The translations under genes were made by a program, and so were the position numbers. Below, piece after piece: positions 19,404 through 26,790 of a stretch of 64,000 nucleotides of DNA. Within the stretch, counting starts at the first letter, position 1, and each line of letters starts with the position of its first letter. The notes under the pieces were generated by a model, which worked only from the letters and a program-made list of their open reading frames with translations, was not told where the DNA came from and did no database searches. This DNA is from Gammaproteobacteria bacterium (GTDB taxonomy: Bacteria > Pseudomonadota > Gammaproteobacteria > Steroidobacterales > Steroidobacteraceae), in assembly GCA_025359205.1 (NCBI GenBank), contig JANYHD010000023.1, forward strand, positions 62,001-126,000. Reading direction: 5' to 3'.

Positions 19404-21089
19404 ATGAAAAAACGTTCAGAACATATTGATATTAGAAAGCATTCGAGCTTGGTCGTCGATGGCCTCAAGCAGACTGCGGCGCGCGCCATGCTACGCGCGG
19501 TGGGTTTCGGCGACGCCGATTTCGCCAAGCCGCAGATCGGCATCGCCTCGACCTGGTCCGATCTCACGCCCTGCAACATGCACATCGACGAGCTCGCACG
19601 TGAGGCGGGTGTGGGCGCGGACGCGGCCGGGGGCAAGAGCGTGCCCTTCAACACCATTACGGTGTCGGATGGCATCTCCATGGGTTCGCCTGGCATGCGC
19701 TACTCACTGGTGTCACGTGAGGTGATCGCCGACTCGATCGAAACCGTCGTCGCAGCGGAGGGCTTCGATGGTGTCGTCGCCATCGGCGGCTGCGACAAGA
19801 ACATGCCCGGCTGCGCGATGGCGATCGCGCGGCTCAACCGTCCCGCCGTGTTCGTCTATGGCGGCACGATCCGCCTCGGCGCCCAGCGGCGCGACATCGT
19901 CTCGGTGTTCGAGGCGATCGGTGCGCGCGCCGCCGGCAAGATCAGCGATGCCGAAGTGGCCGAGGTCGAGCGCACGGCGATACCAGGGCCTGGCAGTTGC
20001 GGCGGCATGTATACCGCCAACACCATGGCCTCGGCGATCGAGGCGCTGGGCTTGAGCCTGCCTGGGAGTTCCGCCCAGGAAGCCGTCGGGCAGCCTAAGC
20101 GCGCGGACTGCCGCCGCGCGGGCGCGGCCGTGGTCGCGCTGCTGCGTGCGGGCATCCGTCCCTCCGACATCCTCACGCGCAAGGCCTTTGAAAACGCCAT
20201 CACCGTCAGCATCGCGCTCGGCGGCTCGACCAACGTGGTGCTGCACCTGCTGGCGATCGCGCAGGCCGCGGGCGTCAGGCTCAGCCTCGCCGACTTCACA
20301 CGCGTCGGGAAGCGGACGCCTTTACTGGCAGACCTGCGGCCGAGCGGCCGCTACGCGATGTCGGAGCTGATTGCGATCGGCGGCATCCAGCCGCTCATGA
20401 AGACACTGCTGGATACAGGCCTGCTGCACGGCGATTGCCTGACGGTGACCGGGCAGAGCGTGGCGGAAAACCTGGCGCAGGTCGCGCCGTATCCGGCTGG
20501 CCAGGAAATCATCCGGCCGCTCGCGCGCCCCATCAAGAAGGACAGTCACATTGTCATCCTGCACGGGAGCCTCGCGCCCGAAGGCGCCGTGGCCAAGATC
20601 ACCGGCAAGGAAGGCCTGGCCTTCGCCGGCAAGGCGCGTGTTTATGACGGCGAGGAGCGCGCCACGAAGGCGATCCTCGCTGGCCGTGTCAAGGCCGGAG
20701 ACGTGGTCGTGATCCGCTACGAGGGGCCGAAGGGCGGGCCCGGCATGCGCGAGATGCTGAGCCCTACCGGGGCGATCGTCGGGCGGGGCCTCGGCGACAA
20801 GGTTGCACTGATCACCGACGGCCGCTTCTCCGGCGGCAGTCACGGCTTCGTGGTCGGCCATGTCTCGCCCGAGGCGGCGGTCGGCGGGCCCATCGCGCTG
20901 CTGCGCAACGGCGACCGCATCGCGATAGACGCCGTCCGGCGCCGCATCGACGTGGATCTGCCGGCGGCGGAGCTGCGCCGGCGAGCGCGGAAATTGCGGG
21001 CCCGCAAGCCCTATGCCACCCGCGGTGTCCTGGCCAAGTACGCCCGCGCCGTAAGCAGTGCATCATTGGGCGCTGTCACCGATCGGTAG
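19404..21089 (+). CDS. ilvD: Dihydroxy-acid dehydratase
   Basis: A 561-residue IlvD/Edd-family Fe-S dehydratase that makes the 2-oxo acid precursors of valine, leucine and isoleucine. Cluster and Mg ligands are seen in [18 protein letters not shown] and [14 protein letters not shown]; the C-terminal [19 protein letters not shown] is conserved. The start abuts the preceding stop (TAAATG). The first 15 codons are clearly AT-richer than the rest of the gene, which may aid initiation. It completes the ilv genes of the divergent operon. Confidence 0.95.
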   Translation: MKKRSEHIDIRKHSSLVVDGLKQTAARAMLRAVGFGDADFAKPQIGIASTWSDLTPCNMHIDELAREAGVGADAAGGKSVPFNTITVSDGISMGSPGMRYSLVSREVIADSIETVVAAEGFDGVVAIGGCDKNMPGCAMAIARLNRPAVFVYGGTIRLGAQRRDIVSVFEAIGARAAGKISDAEVAEVERTAIPGPGSCGGMYTANTMASAIEALGLSLPGSSAQEAVGQPKRADCRRAGAAVVALLRAGIRPSDILTRKAFENAITVSIALGGSTNVVLHLLAIAQAAGVRLSLADFTRVGKRTPLLADLRPSGRYAMSELIAIGGIQPLMKTLLDTGLLHGDCLTVTGQSVAENLAQVAPYPAGQEIIRPLARPIKKDSHIVILHGSLAPEGAVAKITGKEGLAFAGKARVYDGEERATKAILAGRVKAGDVVVIRYEGPKGGPGMREMLSPTGAIVGRGLGDKVALITDGRFSGGSHGFVVGHVSPEAAVGGPIALLRNGDRIAIDAVRRRIDVDLPAAELRRRARKLRARKPYATRGVLAKYARAVSSASLGAVTDR

Positions 21090-21234
21090 TAATTGAACCC
21101 AAAAAAGAAGGTTGTAACGGCTGGAAGTTGCAGCTAGAGTCGCAAAACCTGAGGCGCGCGCGCTGTTTGCGTGCCGAGCCTCGAGGTCTACAGCGGCGAC
21201 GACTAATAAAATTTCGGGGCTGAACGAAACCAAA
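21090..21234. other. Intergenic region with hairpin and -10-like element upstream of tonB
   Basis: GAGGCGCGCGC and GCGTGC...GCCTC (about 21152-21184) can fold into an imperfect stem with a three-base bulge. TAAAAT at 21207-21212 is a plausible -10 for the tonB operon. No clear -35 and no T run are seen. Confidence 0.3.
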
Positions 21235-21855
21235 ATGACATCGCGCTACCACGACAACAGTTACAACCAGCGCCGCATGGTCGCGTTCGCCGCGATCGTA
21301 GGCGTACACCTCTTCATCGCCTGGGCCTTCATCTCCGGCTTCGGCCAGAGGGCGCTCAAGCAGGGCGTGCAGATACTCGAAACCACCATCATCAAGCAGG
21401 ACCTGCCCAAGGACCTGCCGCCGCCGCCGCCCAAGCCCGAGATGGATCGTCCGCCGCCGCCTTCGGTGCCGATCCCGATCATCAACGTCACGGTACCGAT
21501 TGATACTCCGACGATTGTCGTGACCAAGGCGCCGCCGCCGCCGCGTCCCGTGGCCATCGTGGCCTCGACGCCGGTGAAGACCGTGGCGCAGCCTGACTGC
21601 GGCGAAGACTATTTCCCTTCGCAGGAACTGCGGCAGGGTCACGCGGGCTCCGCGGTGGTGCGCGTCTGCGTGGGTGTCAACAACAAGATCGACGGCCCGA
21701 TCGAGCTGGTCAACAGTTCGGGATTCCCGGCGCTCGATGAAGCGGCCGGCAAGTGCATGTCCGCCGGGCGCTTCAAGGCGGGCACCGTGGAGGGCAAGCC
21801 CACGCGCGCATGCAAGGATTACAAGGTCACGTTCAAGCCCAAGGACGCGCAGTAA
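21235..21855 (+). CDS. tonB: Energy transducer TonB
   Basis: A 206-residue TonB protein: a short cytoplasmic N-terminus, a membrane anchor about residues 14-33 (MVAFAAIVGVHLFIAWAF), a proline-rich periplasmic spacer (DLPPPPPKPEMDRPPPPS, later APPPPRP), and a C-terminal domain with a cysteine pair (CGEDYFPSQEL and VRVCVG). It would transmit proton-motive force from ExbB/ExbD to outer-membrane receptors. It is followed by exbB and two exbD genes; a TonB-dependent receptor lies at 57908. Confidence 0.88.
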   Translation: MTSRYHDNSYNQRRMVAFAAIVGVHLFIAWAFISGFGQRALKQGVQILETTIIKQDLPKDLPPPPPKPEMDRPPPPSVPIPIINVTVPIDTPTIVVTKAPPPPRPVAIVASTPVKTVAQPDCGEDYFPSQELRQGHAGSAVVRVCVGVNNKIDGPIELVNSSGFPALDEAAGKCMSAGRFKAGTVEGKPTRACKDYKVTFKPKDAQ

Positions 21856-21892
21856 GCGCGCCCGGTTGCCGAGGAATTGGATTTCATTAACA

Positions 21893-21906
21893 CGGTCTGC
21901 AGACCG
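21893..21906. promoter_or_regulatory. Perfect 14-bp palindrome between tonB and exbB
   Basis: CGGTCTGCAGACCG is self-complementary and lies 20 bp before the exbB ATG. It may be an operator or an RNA hairpin that separates expression of tonB from exbB. The bound factor is unknown. Confidence 0.4.
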
Positions 21907-21926
21907 GATTAGCAAGAGGATTAAAC

Positions 21927-22655
21927 ATGGATATCCCCGTCGCCGCTCCCTCCGAACAGCAGGTCTATGGTCTGATCCCGCTGTGGGTCAACGGCAATAT
22001 CGTCAGCCGCGCCACGCTGATCGTGCTGCTCATCATGTCGCTCGGCTCATGGTTCATCATCTTCACGAAGGTGTGGGACCAGCGGGCCATGAAGAAATCG
22101 GCGAAGATCGTCGAGAAAAGCTTCTGGACTGCCGACTCCATCAAGGAAGGGGTAGATCGCCTCCCCAAGGGCAACGATTTCCGCTTCATCGCCGAGGACG
22201 GCTTGCGTGCCGCCTCGCACCATGAAGGGCGCCTCACCGACCGTATCGATCTGCACGAGTGGATCACGATGGCGCTGCAGCGCGCGACCGATGAGGTGAA
22301 CGGCAACCTGACCAATGGCCTGGCGTTCCTCGCGACCGTCGGTTCGACCGCGCCGTTCGTCGGTCTGTTCGGCACGGTCATGGGCATCCTCAACGCGCTG
22401 ATCGCCATCGGCGTCGCCGGCCAGGCGAGCATCGACAAGGTGGCCGGCCCGGTCGGCGAGGCGCTGATCATGACGGCCATCGGCCTGTTCGTGGCGGTGC
22501 CCGCGGTGATGGGCTACAACTGGCTGCTGCGCCGTAACAAGGGCCTGCAGGACACCATCCGCAACTTCTCCGGCGACCTGCATGCCTACCTCGTGGGCGG
22601 CGCGCGCGTCGGCGGTGGTGGTGACGCGGCGGCAGCGGGCGCACAGCGCAAGTAA
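21927..22655 (+). CDS. exbB: ExbB/TolQ proton channel subunit
   Basis: A 242-residue MotA/TolQ/ExbB-family inner-membrane protein. Three membrane segments are visible: ATLIVLLIMSLGSWFIIF near residue 30, NGLAFLATVGSTAPFVGLFG and ALIMTAIGLFVAVPAVMGY. The conserved GLFGTVMGI(L) motif follows the second one. It forms a proton channel with ExbD to energise TonB. AGAGG precedes the ATG. Confidence 0.92.
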   Translation: MDIPVAAPSEQQVYGLIPLWVNGNIVSRATLIVLLIMSLGSWFIIFTKVWDQRAMKKSAKIVEKSFWTADSIKEGVDRLPKGNDFRFIAEDGLRAASHHEGRLTDRIDLHEWITMALQRATDEVNGNLTNGLAFLATVGSTAPFVGLFGTVMGILNALIAIGVAGQASIDKVAGPVGEALIMTAIGLFVAVPAVMGYNWLLRRNKGLQDTIRNFSGDLHAYLVGGARVGGGGDAAAAGAQRK

Positions 22656-22690
22656 GCCTTTCGTAGCGAGCCTCTAAAGGTACCAGCGCC

Positions 22691-23125
22691 ATGTCAATGA
22701 ACGTGAAGAGCGACGACGGCGATGAACACGGCATGATGGCGGACATCAACACCACGCCGTTGGTCGACATCATGCTCGTGCTGCTGATCATCTTCCTGAT
22801 CACGATCCCGATCATCACCAAGACGGTGCCGCTGCACTTGCCGAAGGTCGCGAACATTCCGACCAAGACCAAGCCGGAGAACATCACCATCTCGGTGGAT
22901 GGGCAGGGGCAGATCTGGTGGAACGGCAAGCTGGTGCCCGACCGCGACGAACTGATCAAGAAGGTGGTGGTCGAAGCAATCAAGGTGCCGCAACCCGAGG
23001 TGCATATCCGCGGCGACGCGGGCGTGCGCTACGAGGCCATTGGCCGCACGCTGTACTGCATCCAGCGCGGCGGCCTCACCAAGGTCGGTTTCATCACCGA
23101 GCCCGACAAGTCCCTGGGCCGTTAG
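22691..23125 (+). CDS. exbD: ExbD/TolR biopolymer transport protein (first copy)
   Basis: A 144-residue ExbD with a cytoplasmic N-terminus, one membrane helix carrying the essential aspartate (Asp26 in INTTPLVDIMLVLLIIF) and a periplasmic domain (VPLHLPKVANIPTK onward). It pairs with ExbB as the proton-conducting element. Placed 35 bp after exbB and 42 bp before a second exbD. Confidence 0.92.
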   Translation: MSMNVKSDDGDEHGMMADINTTPLVDIMLVLLIIFLITIPIITKTVPLHLPKVANIPTKTKPENITISVDGQGQIWWNGKLVPDRDELIKKVVVEAIKVPQPEVHIRGDAGVRYEAIGRTLYCIQRGGLTKVGFITEPDKSLGR

Positions 23126-23167
23126 TCCCTTCAGCCATACAGATCAGAGCAGGCGGAGTCAGCAGTC

Positions 23168-23587
23168 ATGTCAATGAGCGTAGGCGGGGACAAGTCCGAC
23201 GTGATGTGCGATATCAACACGACGCCGTTGATCGACGTCATGCTGGTGTTGATCGTGACGCTGATCATGTCGCTGCCGATCCAGACGCACGCGGTGAAAC
23301 TCGACATGCCGCCGCCGACCAACCAGCCGCCGCCGCCGGTGCTGCCCGAGGTCATCAATCTGGATGTCGACTTCGACGACGGCATCTACTGGGACGGCAA
23401 CAAGGTCGATATCAACCAGGTCGAGGGCTACTTCCGCACCGAGAGCAAGAAGGATCCCCAGCCCGAGATCCACCTGCGTCCCGACAAGCGCTCGCACTAT
23501 GACGTCACCGCGAAGGTGCTGGCCGTGGCGCAGCGCAATGGCATGACCAAGATCGGCTTTGTGAATACGACCGAGTTTTCTGAGTAA
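23168..23587 (+). CDS. ExbD/TolR biopolymer transport protein (second copy)
   Basis: A 139-residue second ExbD, with Asp23 in INTTPLIDVMLVLIVTLIM. The two copies share the N-terminal MSM start, the membrane helix and the same periplasmic layout but differ in the spacer, which here contains PPPTNQPPPP. Xanthomonas tonB clusters also carry two exbD genes (exbD1/exbD2), so this is a known arrangement; the second copy may act with particular receptors. Confidence 0.9.
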   Translation: MSMSVGGDKSDVMCDINTTPLIDVMLVLIVTLIMSLPIQTHAVKLDMPPPTNQPPPPVLPEVINLDVDFDDGIYWDGNKVDINQVEGYFRTESKKDPQPEIHLRPDKRSHYDVTAKVLAVAQRNGMTKIGFVNTTEFSE

Positions 23588-23663
23588 CAGCGGGCAATGG
23601 CCTCAATCGGGGCCCATGGCGGGCGCTGCGGGAACCACGGGTCCAGTTCGCCCATCAAACTAT

Positions 23664-23692
23664 CTGACATGTTTCGCTTGCGGTCATATTCT
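23664..23692 (+). promoter_or_regulatory. Predicted internal promoter before the TPR gene
   Basis: CTGACA (23664-23669) and TATTCT (23687-23692) are spaced by 17 bp inside the 120-bp gap between exbD2 and the TPR protein. Transcription would start near 23699, just before GAGG and the ATG at 23708. Confidence 0.5.
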
Positions 23693-23707
23693 GACCAGAG
23701 GTTGAGA

Positions 23708-24922
23708 ATGAGTCGCGTCGCACTAGCTTTAGCTTTGGTCCTGGGATTCGCAGTAGCGGGTGGCGTGGCGCACGCCGATGAGCCGCAGGTGAGCCGCGCC
23801 GTCGCCAAGAGCCTGAAGGCTGCCAACGATGCGCTGCAGGCGAAGAATTATGACGAGGTGATCGCCAAGACGCGCGAAGCGGCGGCCATTACCCCGCGCA
23901 CCGCCTACGACGACTACGTCATTCACTACATGCAGATGCCGGCCTTCGCCGCGAAGAGCAACTACGCCGAGACCGCCAGCGCGATCGAGGCGATCATCGA
24001 TTCGCAGTACCTGCCCGCGAACATGAAGCCGCAGCTGCTGCGCACATTGATGAGCATCGACTATCAGCAGAAGGACTATGACAAGGCGATCACATACGGC
24101 CAGCGTGCACTCGCCGCGGGCGATCTGAGCACCGACACGCCGCTCATTGTTGCGCAGGCCTTTTACCTCACCAACAAGTACAAGGAAGCGCTTGCTGGCA
24201 TGGAAGCGATCGTGGCGCGCGACGAGCAGGCGGGCCGCAAGCCCGCCGAGAAGAGCCTGAACCTCGTCTGGAGCTGTGCGCTGAAGCTGAAGGATGACGC
24301 CGCTGCGGCCAGGGCGGTCGAGAAGCTGATCCTGCACTATCCGAAGCCCGACTACTGGCGGAATGCGATGGCGGGCGTGCTGGCCAACAAGACCACCGAC
24401 GATCGGCTGTTGCTGATGACCTACCGGCTGATGGCGCAGGTCGGCATACTCAGTCGCGGTGCCGATTTCACCGAGATGGCGCAGATCGCGCTCGACCAGG
24501 GGAACCCCGGCGAAGCGCAGACCATACTCGAACAGGCCTTCACCAAGAACCTGTACACCGAGGCGCACGACAAGGAGCGCAGCCAGCGCCTGCTGGACAA
24601 GGTGAGGCGCAGCGCTGCGGATGATCGGGCCACCCTGCCGAAAGCGGAGCGGGAAGCGTCCAATGCCGCCACGGGCGATGGCCTGGTGCAGATTGGCGCC
24701 GCGTACCTGGGCTTTAGTCAGCCCGACAAGGCGCTCGCCAGCATCAGCGCCGGCATCGCCAAGGGCAACCTGAAGTACACTGACGAGTCGTACATGCTGC
24801 TGGGCATTGCCTACCAGCGCAACAAGAACACGGCCGAAGCCATCAAGGCTTTCAATCGTGCGAACAACGATCCCAAGTACGCGCGCATTGCGAAGCTCTG
24901 GGCGCTCGAAGCGCGCTCCTGA
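23708..24922 (+). CDS. Periplasmic tetratricopeptide-repeat protein of the TonB operon
   Basis: A 404-residue protein starting with a clear signal peptide (SRVALALALVLGFAVAGG, cleavage after AHA). The mature part is helical with repeated TPR-like units: VAKSLKAANDALQAKNYDEV, then repeats with DYDKAITYGQRALA, NKYKEALAGMEAIV, and near the end RNKNTAEAIKAFNRA. The ATG at 23708 is chosen because it begins the signal peptide and follows GAGG; an in-frame start upstream would add 37 residues with no signal character. TPR proteins linked to TonB/ExbBD systems are known in gammaproteobacteria; this one may organise the complex in the periplasm (inference). Confidence 0.8.
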   Translation: MSRVALALALVLGFAVAGGVAHADEPQVSRAVAKSLKAANDALQAKNYDEVIAKTREAAAITPRTAYDDYVIHYMQMPAFAAKSNYAETASAIEAIIDSQYLPANMKPQLLRTLMSIDYQQKDYDKAITYGQRALAAGDLSTDTPLIVAQAFYLTNKYKEALAGMEAIVARDEQAGRKPAEKSLNLVWSCALKLKDDAAAARAVEKLILHYPKPDYWRNAMAGVLANKTTDDRLLLMTYRLMAQVGILSRGADFTEMAQIALDQGNPGEAQTILEQAFTKNLYTEAHDKERSQRLLDKVRRSAADDRATLPKAEREASNAATGDGLVQIGAAYLGFSQPDKALASISAGIAKGNLKYTDESYMLLGIAYQRNKNTAEAIKAFNRANNDPKYARIAKLWALEARS

Positions 24923-24932
24923 GTATCCGCCG

Positions 24933-25415
24933 ATGAGCATCAAGGCCGGCGAGCGGATGCCTGCGGGCAAGTTCAAGGTCATGGGCGAGAGCGGCCCGCA
25001 GGAGCTGACCACCGCGCAGCTGTTCGACGGCAAGCGCGTGGTGCTGTTTTCCGTGCCGGGCGCGTTCACGCCGACCTGCAGCGCGCGCCATCTGCCAGGC
25101 TACATTGACCATGCCGCCGAACTGCGCGCCAAAGGCGTCGATACGATCGCCTGCATGGCGGTCAACGACGTCTACGTGATGGGCGCCTGGGGCAAGAGCG
25201 CCGGTGCGGGCGACACCGTGCTGATGCTCGCGGACGGCAGCGGGGAATACGCGCGCGCGCTGGGGCTCGAGCTCGACCTGATGGGTGCCGGGCTCGGTAT
25301 GCGCGGCCAGCGCTTCGCGCTACTGGTCGACAACGGCATTGCGACCAAGGTGCTGGTCGAAGCTGCGAGCGAATTCAAGGTCTCCGCCGCCGACTACCTG
25401 CTGGGCCAGCTCTAG
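24933..25415 (+). CDS. Peroxiredoxin of the Prx5 (AhpE/PMP20-like) type
   Basis: A 160-residue thioredoxin-fold peroxidase. The peroxidatic cysteine is Cys49 in VPGAFTPTCSARHLPGY, the Prx5 signature. Other landmarks are VDTIACMAVNDVYVMGAW and MGAGLGMRGQRFALLVDNG. A partner is not apparent in the window; glutathione or glutaredoxin recycling is typical of the group. The ATG at 24933 lies 10 bp after the TPR gene. Confidence 0.92.
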   Translation: MSIKAGERMPAGKFKVMGESGPQELTTAQLFDGKRVVLFSVPGAFTPTCSARHLPGYIDHAAELRAKGVDTIACMAVNDVYVMGAWGKSAGAGDTVLMLADGSGEYARALGLELDLMGAGLGMRGQRFALLVDNGIATKVLVEAASEFKVSAADYLLGQL

Positions 25416-25455
25416 CCAGCGCCGGCCCGGGCCCGCGGGTATGCTACCCGTCACC

Positions 25456-26730
25456 ATGACCGATTCCCCCATCGCACCCAGCGACTCGCTGAAGAACGTT
25501 CGCTATGAAATCCGCGGGCGACTGGCGCGACGCGCGCAGGAGCTGCAGCGCCAGGGCTATGAAATCATCTCCCTGAATATTGGCAATCCCGGGCTGTTCG
25601 GCTTCCGCACGCCCGAGACCATGCGCCTGGCGATGATCGAGAACCTGCCCGAGGCCGAAGCCTACTGCCACCAGAAGGGCATCTTCCCGGCGCGCGAGGC
25701 CGTGGTGATGCAGCAGCAGGCCCGCGGTGTCAGCGGCATGAGCGCCGAGGAAGTGTTCATCGGCAATGGCGTGAGCGAGCTCATCGACCTGGTGCTGCGT
25801 GCGCTGCTGAACGACGGCGACGAAGTGCTGGTGCCGAGTCCCGACTATCCGCTGTGGACGGCCGCGGTGAACCTGAACCGCGGGCGCGCCGTGCACTACC
25901 CCTGCCGGCCCGAGGCCGGTTTCCTGCCCGATCCGGCCGAGCTCGAATCGCTCATCACGCGCCGCACCCGCGCGCTGGTGGTGATCAATCCCAACAACCC
26001 GACCGGCGCGGTGTATCCGCGCGCGACGCTCGAGGCGCTGGCGCGCATCGCCGAGCGGCACCGGCTGGTGGTGTTCAGCGACGAGATCTACGACCAGATG
26101 GTCTACGCGGGCGCCGAGTTCGTGCCGATGGCGACGCTGGTACACGACACGCTGTGCGCGACCATGTCGGGGCTGTCCAAGGTCTATCGCGCCTGCGGCT
26201 ACCGAGTGGGTTGGGCGGCCTTTTCGGGGCGCACGCACGGCGCCAGTGACTATTTCTCGGCACTGGAGCTGCTCAGCTCGCTGCGGCTGTGTGCCAACGT
26301 GCCCGGCCAGTGGGCGGTGCAGACCGCGCTCGGCGGCCACCAGAGCATCCGGGAACTGGTGTCCCCGGGTGGACGCCTGTGCGAGTCGCGCAGCGCGATC
26401 ATCGACATGGTGGCCGCAAGCCGTTACCTACAGCTCTCGCCGCCGATGGGCGCCATGTACGCTTTCGTCGGTGTCGATCGCGCCGCAGTGCCGCAGTTCG
26501 ACGACCAGCAGTTTGCGCTCGAACTGCTCGAGCACCGACACGTGCTGGTCGCGCCGGGCGTGAGTTTCAACGTGCCGTACCGGAATCATTTCCGCATCAC
26601 GTCGCTCCCAGATGCCCCGACCTTGCGCGTGGTGTTTGCGCGCATGGAAGAACAGCTGGCCGAGATGGCTGCGCGACCCGATGAGGCGAGCACCGGCCGC
26701 GTTGTGAATGCCGGCGATCGCTTCAAGTAA
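25456..26730 (+). CDS. alaA: Aminotransferase class I/II, alanine transaminase AlaA-like
   Basis: A 424-residue fold-type I PLP aminotransferase. The N-terminal LKNVRYEIRGRLARRAQELQ and LNIGNPGLFGF resemble E. coli AlaA; NPNNPTGAVY, FSDEIYDQMVYAG and the PLP lysine in SGLSKVYRACGYRVGW are all present. It would interconvert pyruvate/glutamate and alanine/2-oxoglutarate. The ATG at 25456 matches AlaA length; an in-frame ATG at 25441 would add five residues. The C-terminus is followed by an unusually AT-rich stretch. Confidence 0.85.
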   Translation: MTDSPIAPSDSLKNVRYEIRGRLARRAQELQRQGYEIISLNIGNPGLFGFRTPETMRLAMIENLPEAEAYCHQKGIFPAREAVVMQQQARGVSGMSAEEVFIGNGVSELIDLVLRALLNDGDEVLVPSPDYPLWTAAVNLNRGRAVHYPCRPEAGFLPDPAELESLITRRTRALVVINPNNPTGAVYPRATLEALARIAERHRLVVFSDEIYDQMVYAGAEFVPMATLVHDTLCATMSGLSKVYRACGYRVGWAAFSGRTHGASDYFSALELLSSLRLCANVPGQWAVQTALGGHQSIRELVSPGGRLCESRSAIIDMVAASRYLQLSPPMGAMYAFVGVDRAAVPQFDDQQFALELLEHRHVLVAPGVSFNVPYRNHFRITSLPDAPTLRVVFARMEEQLAEMAARPDEASTGRVVNAGDRFK

Positions 26731-26790
26731 AATATTAATAAAGTTCTTTAATAGACTGATATTAATATAGAAAATAACGTCATTCTGTCG
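26728..26790. promoter_or_regulatory. AT-rich island with repeated ATATTAAT before addB
   Basis: This 63-bp stretch is far richer in A and T than its surroundings. ATATTAATA (from about 26732) and ATATTAATAT (about 26759-26768) form both direct and inverted repeats. It probably holds the promoter, and perhaps a repressor site, of the nuclease-helicase operon. Confidence 0.45.
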
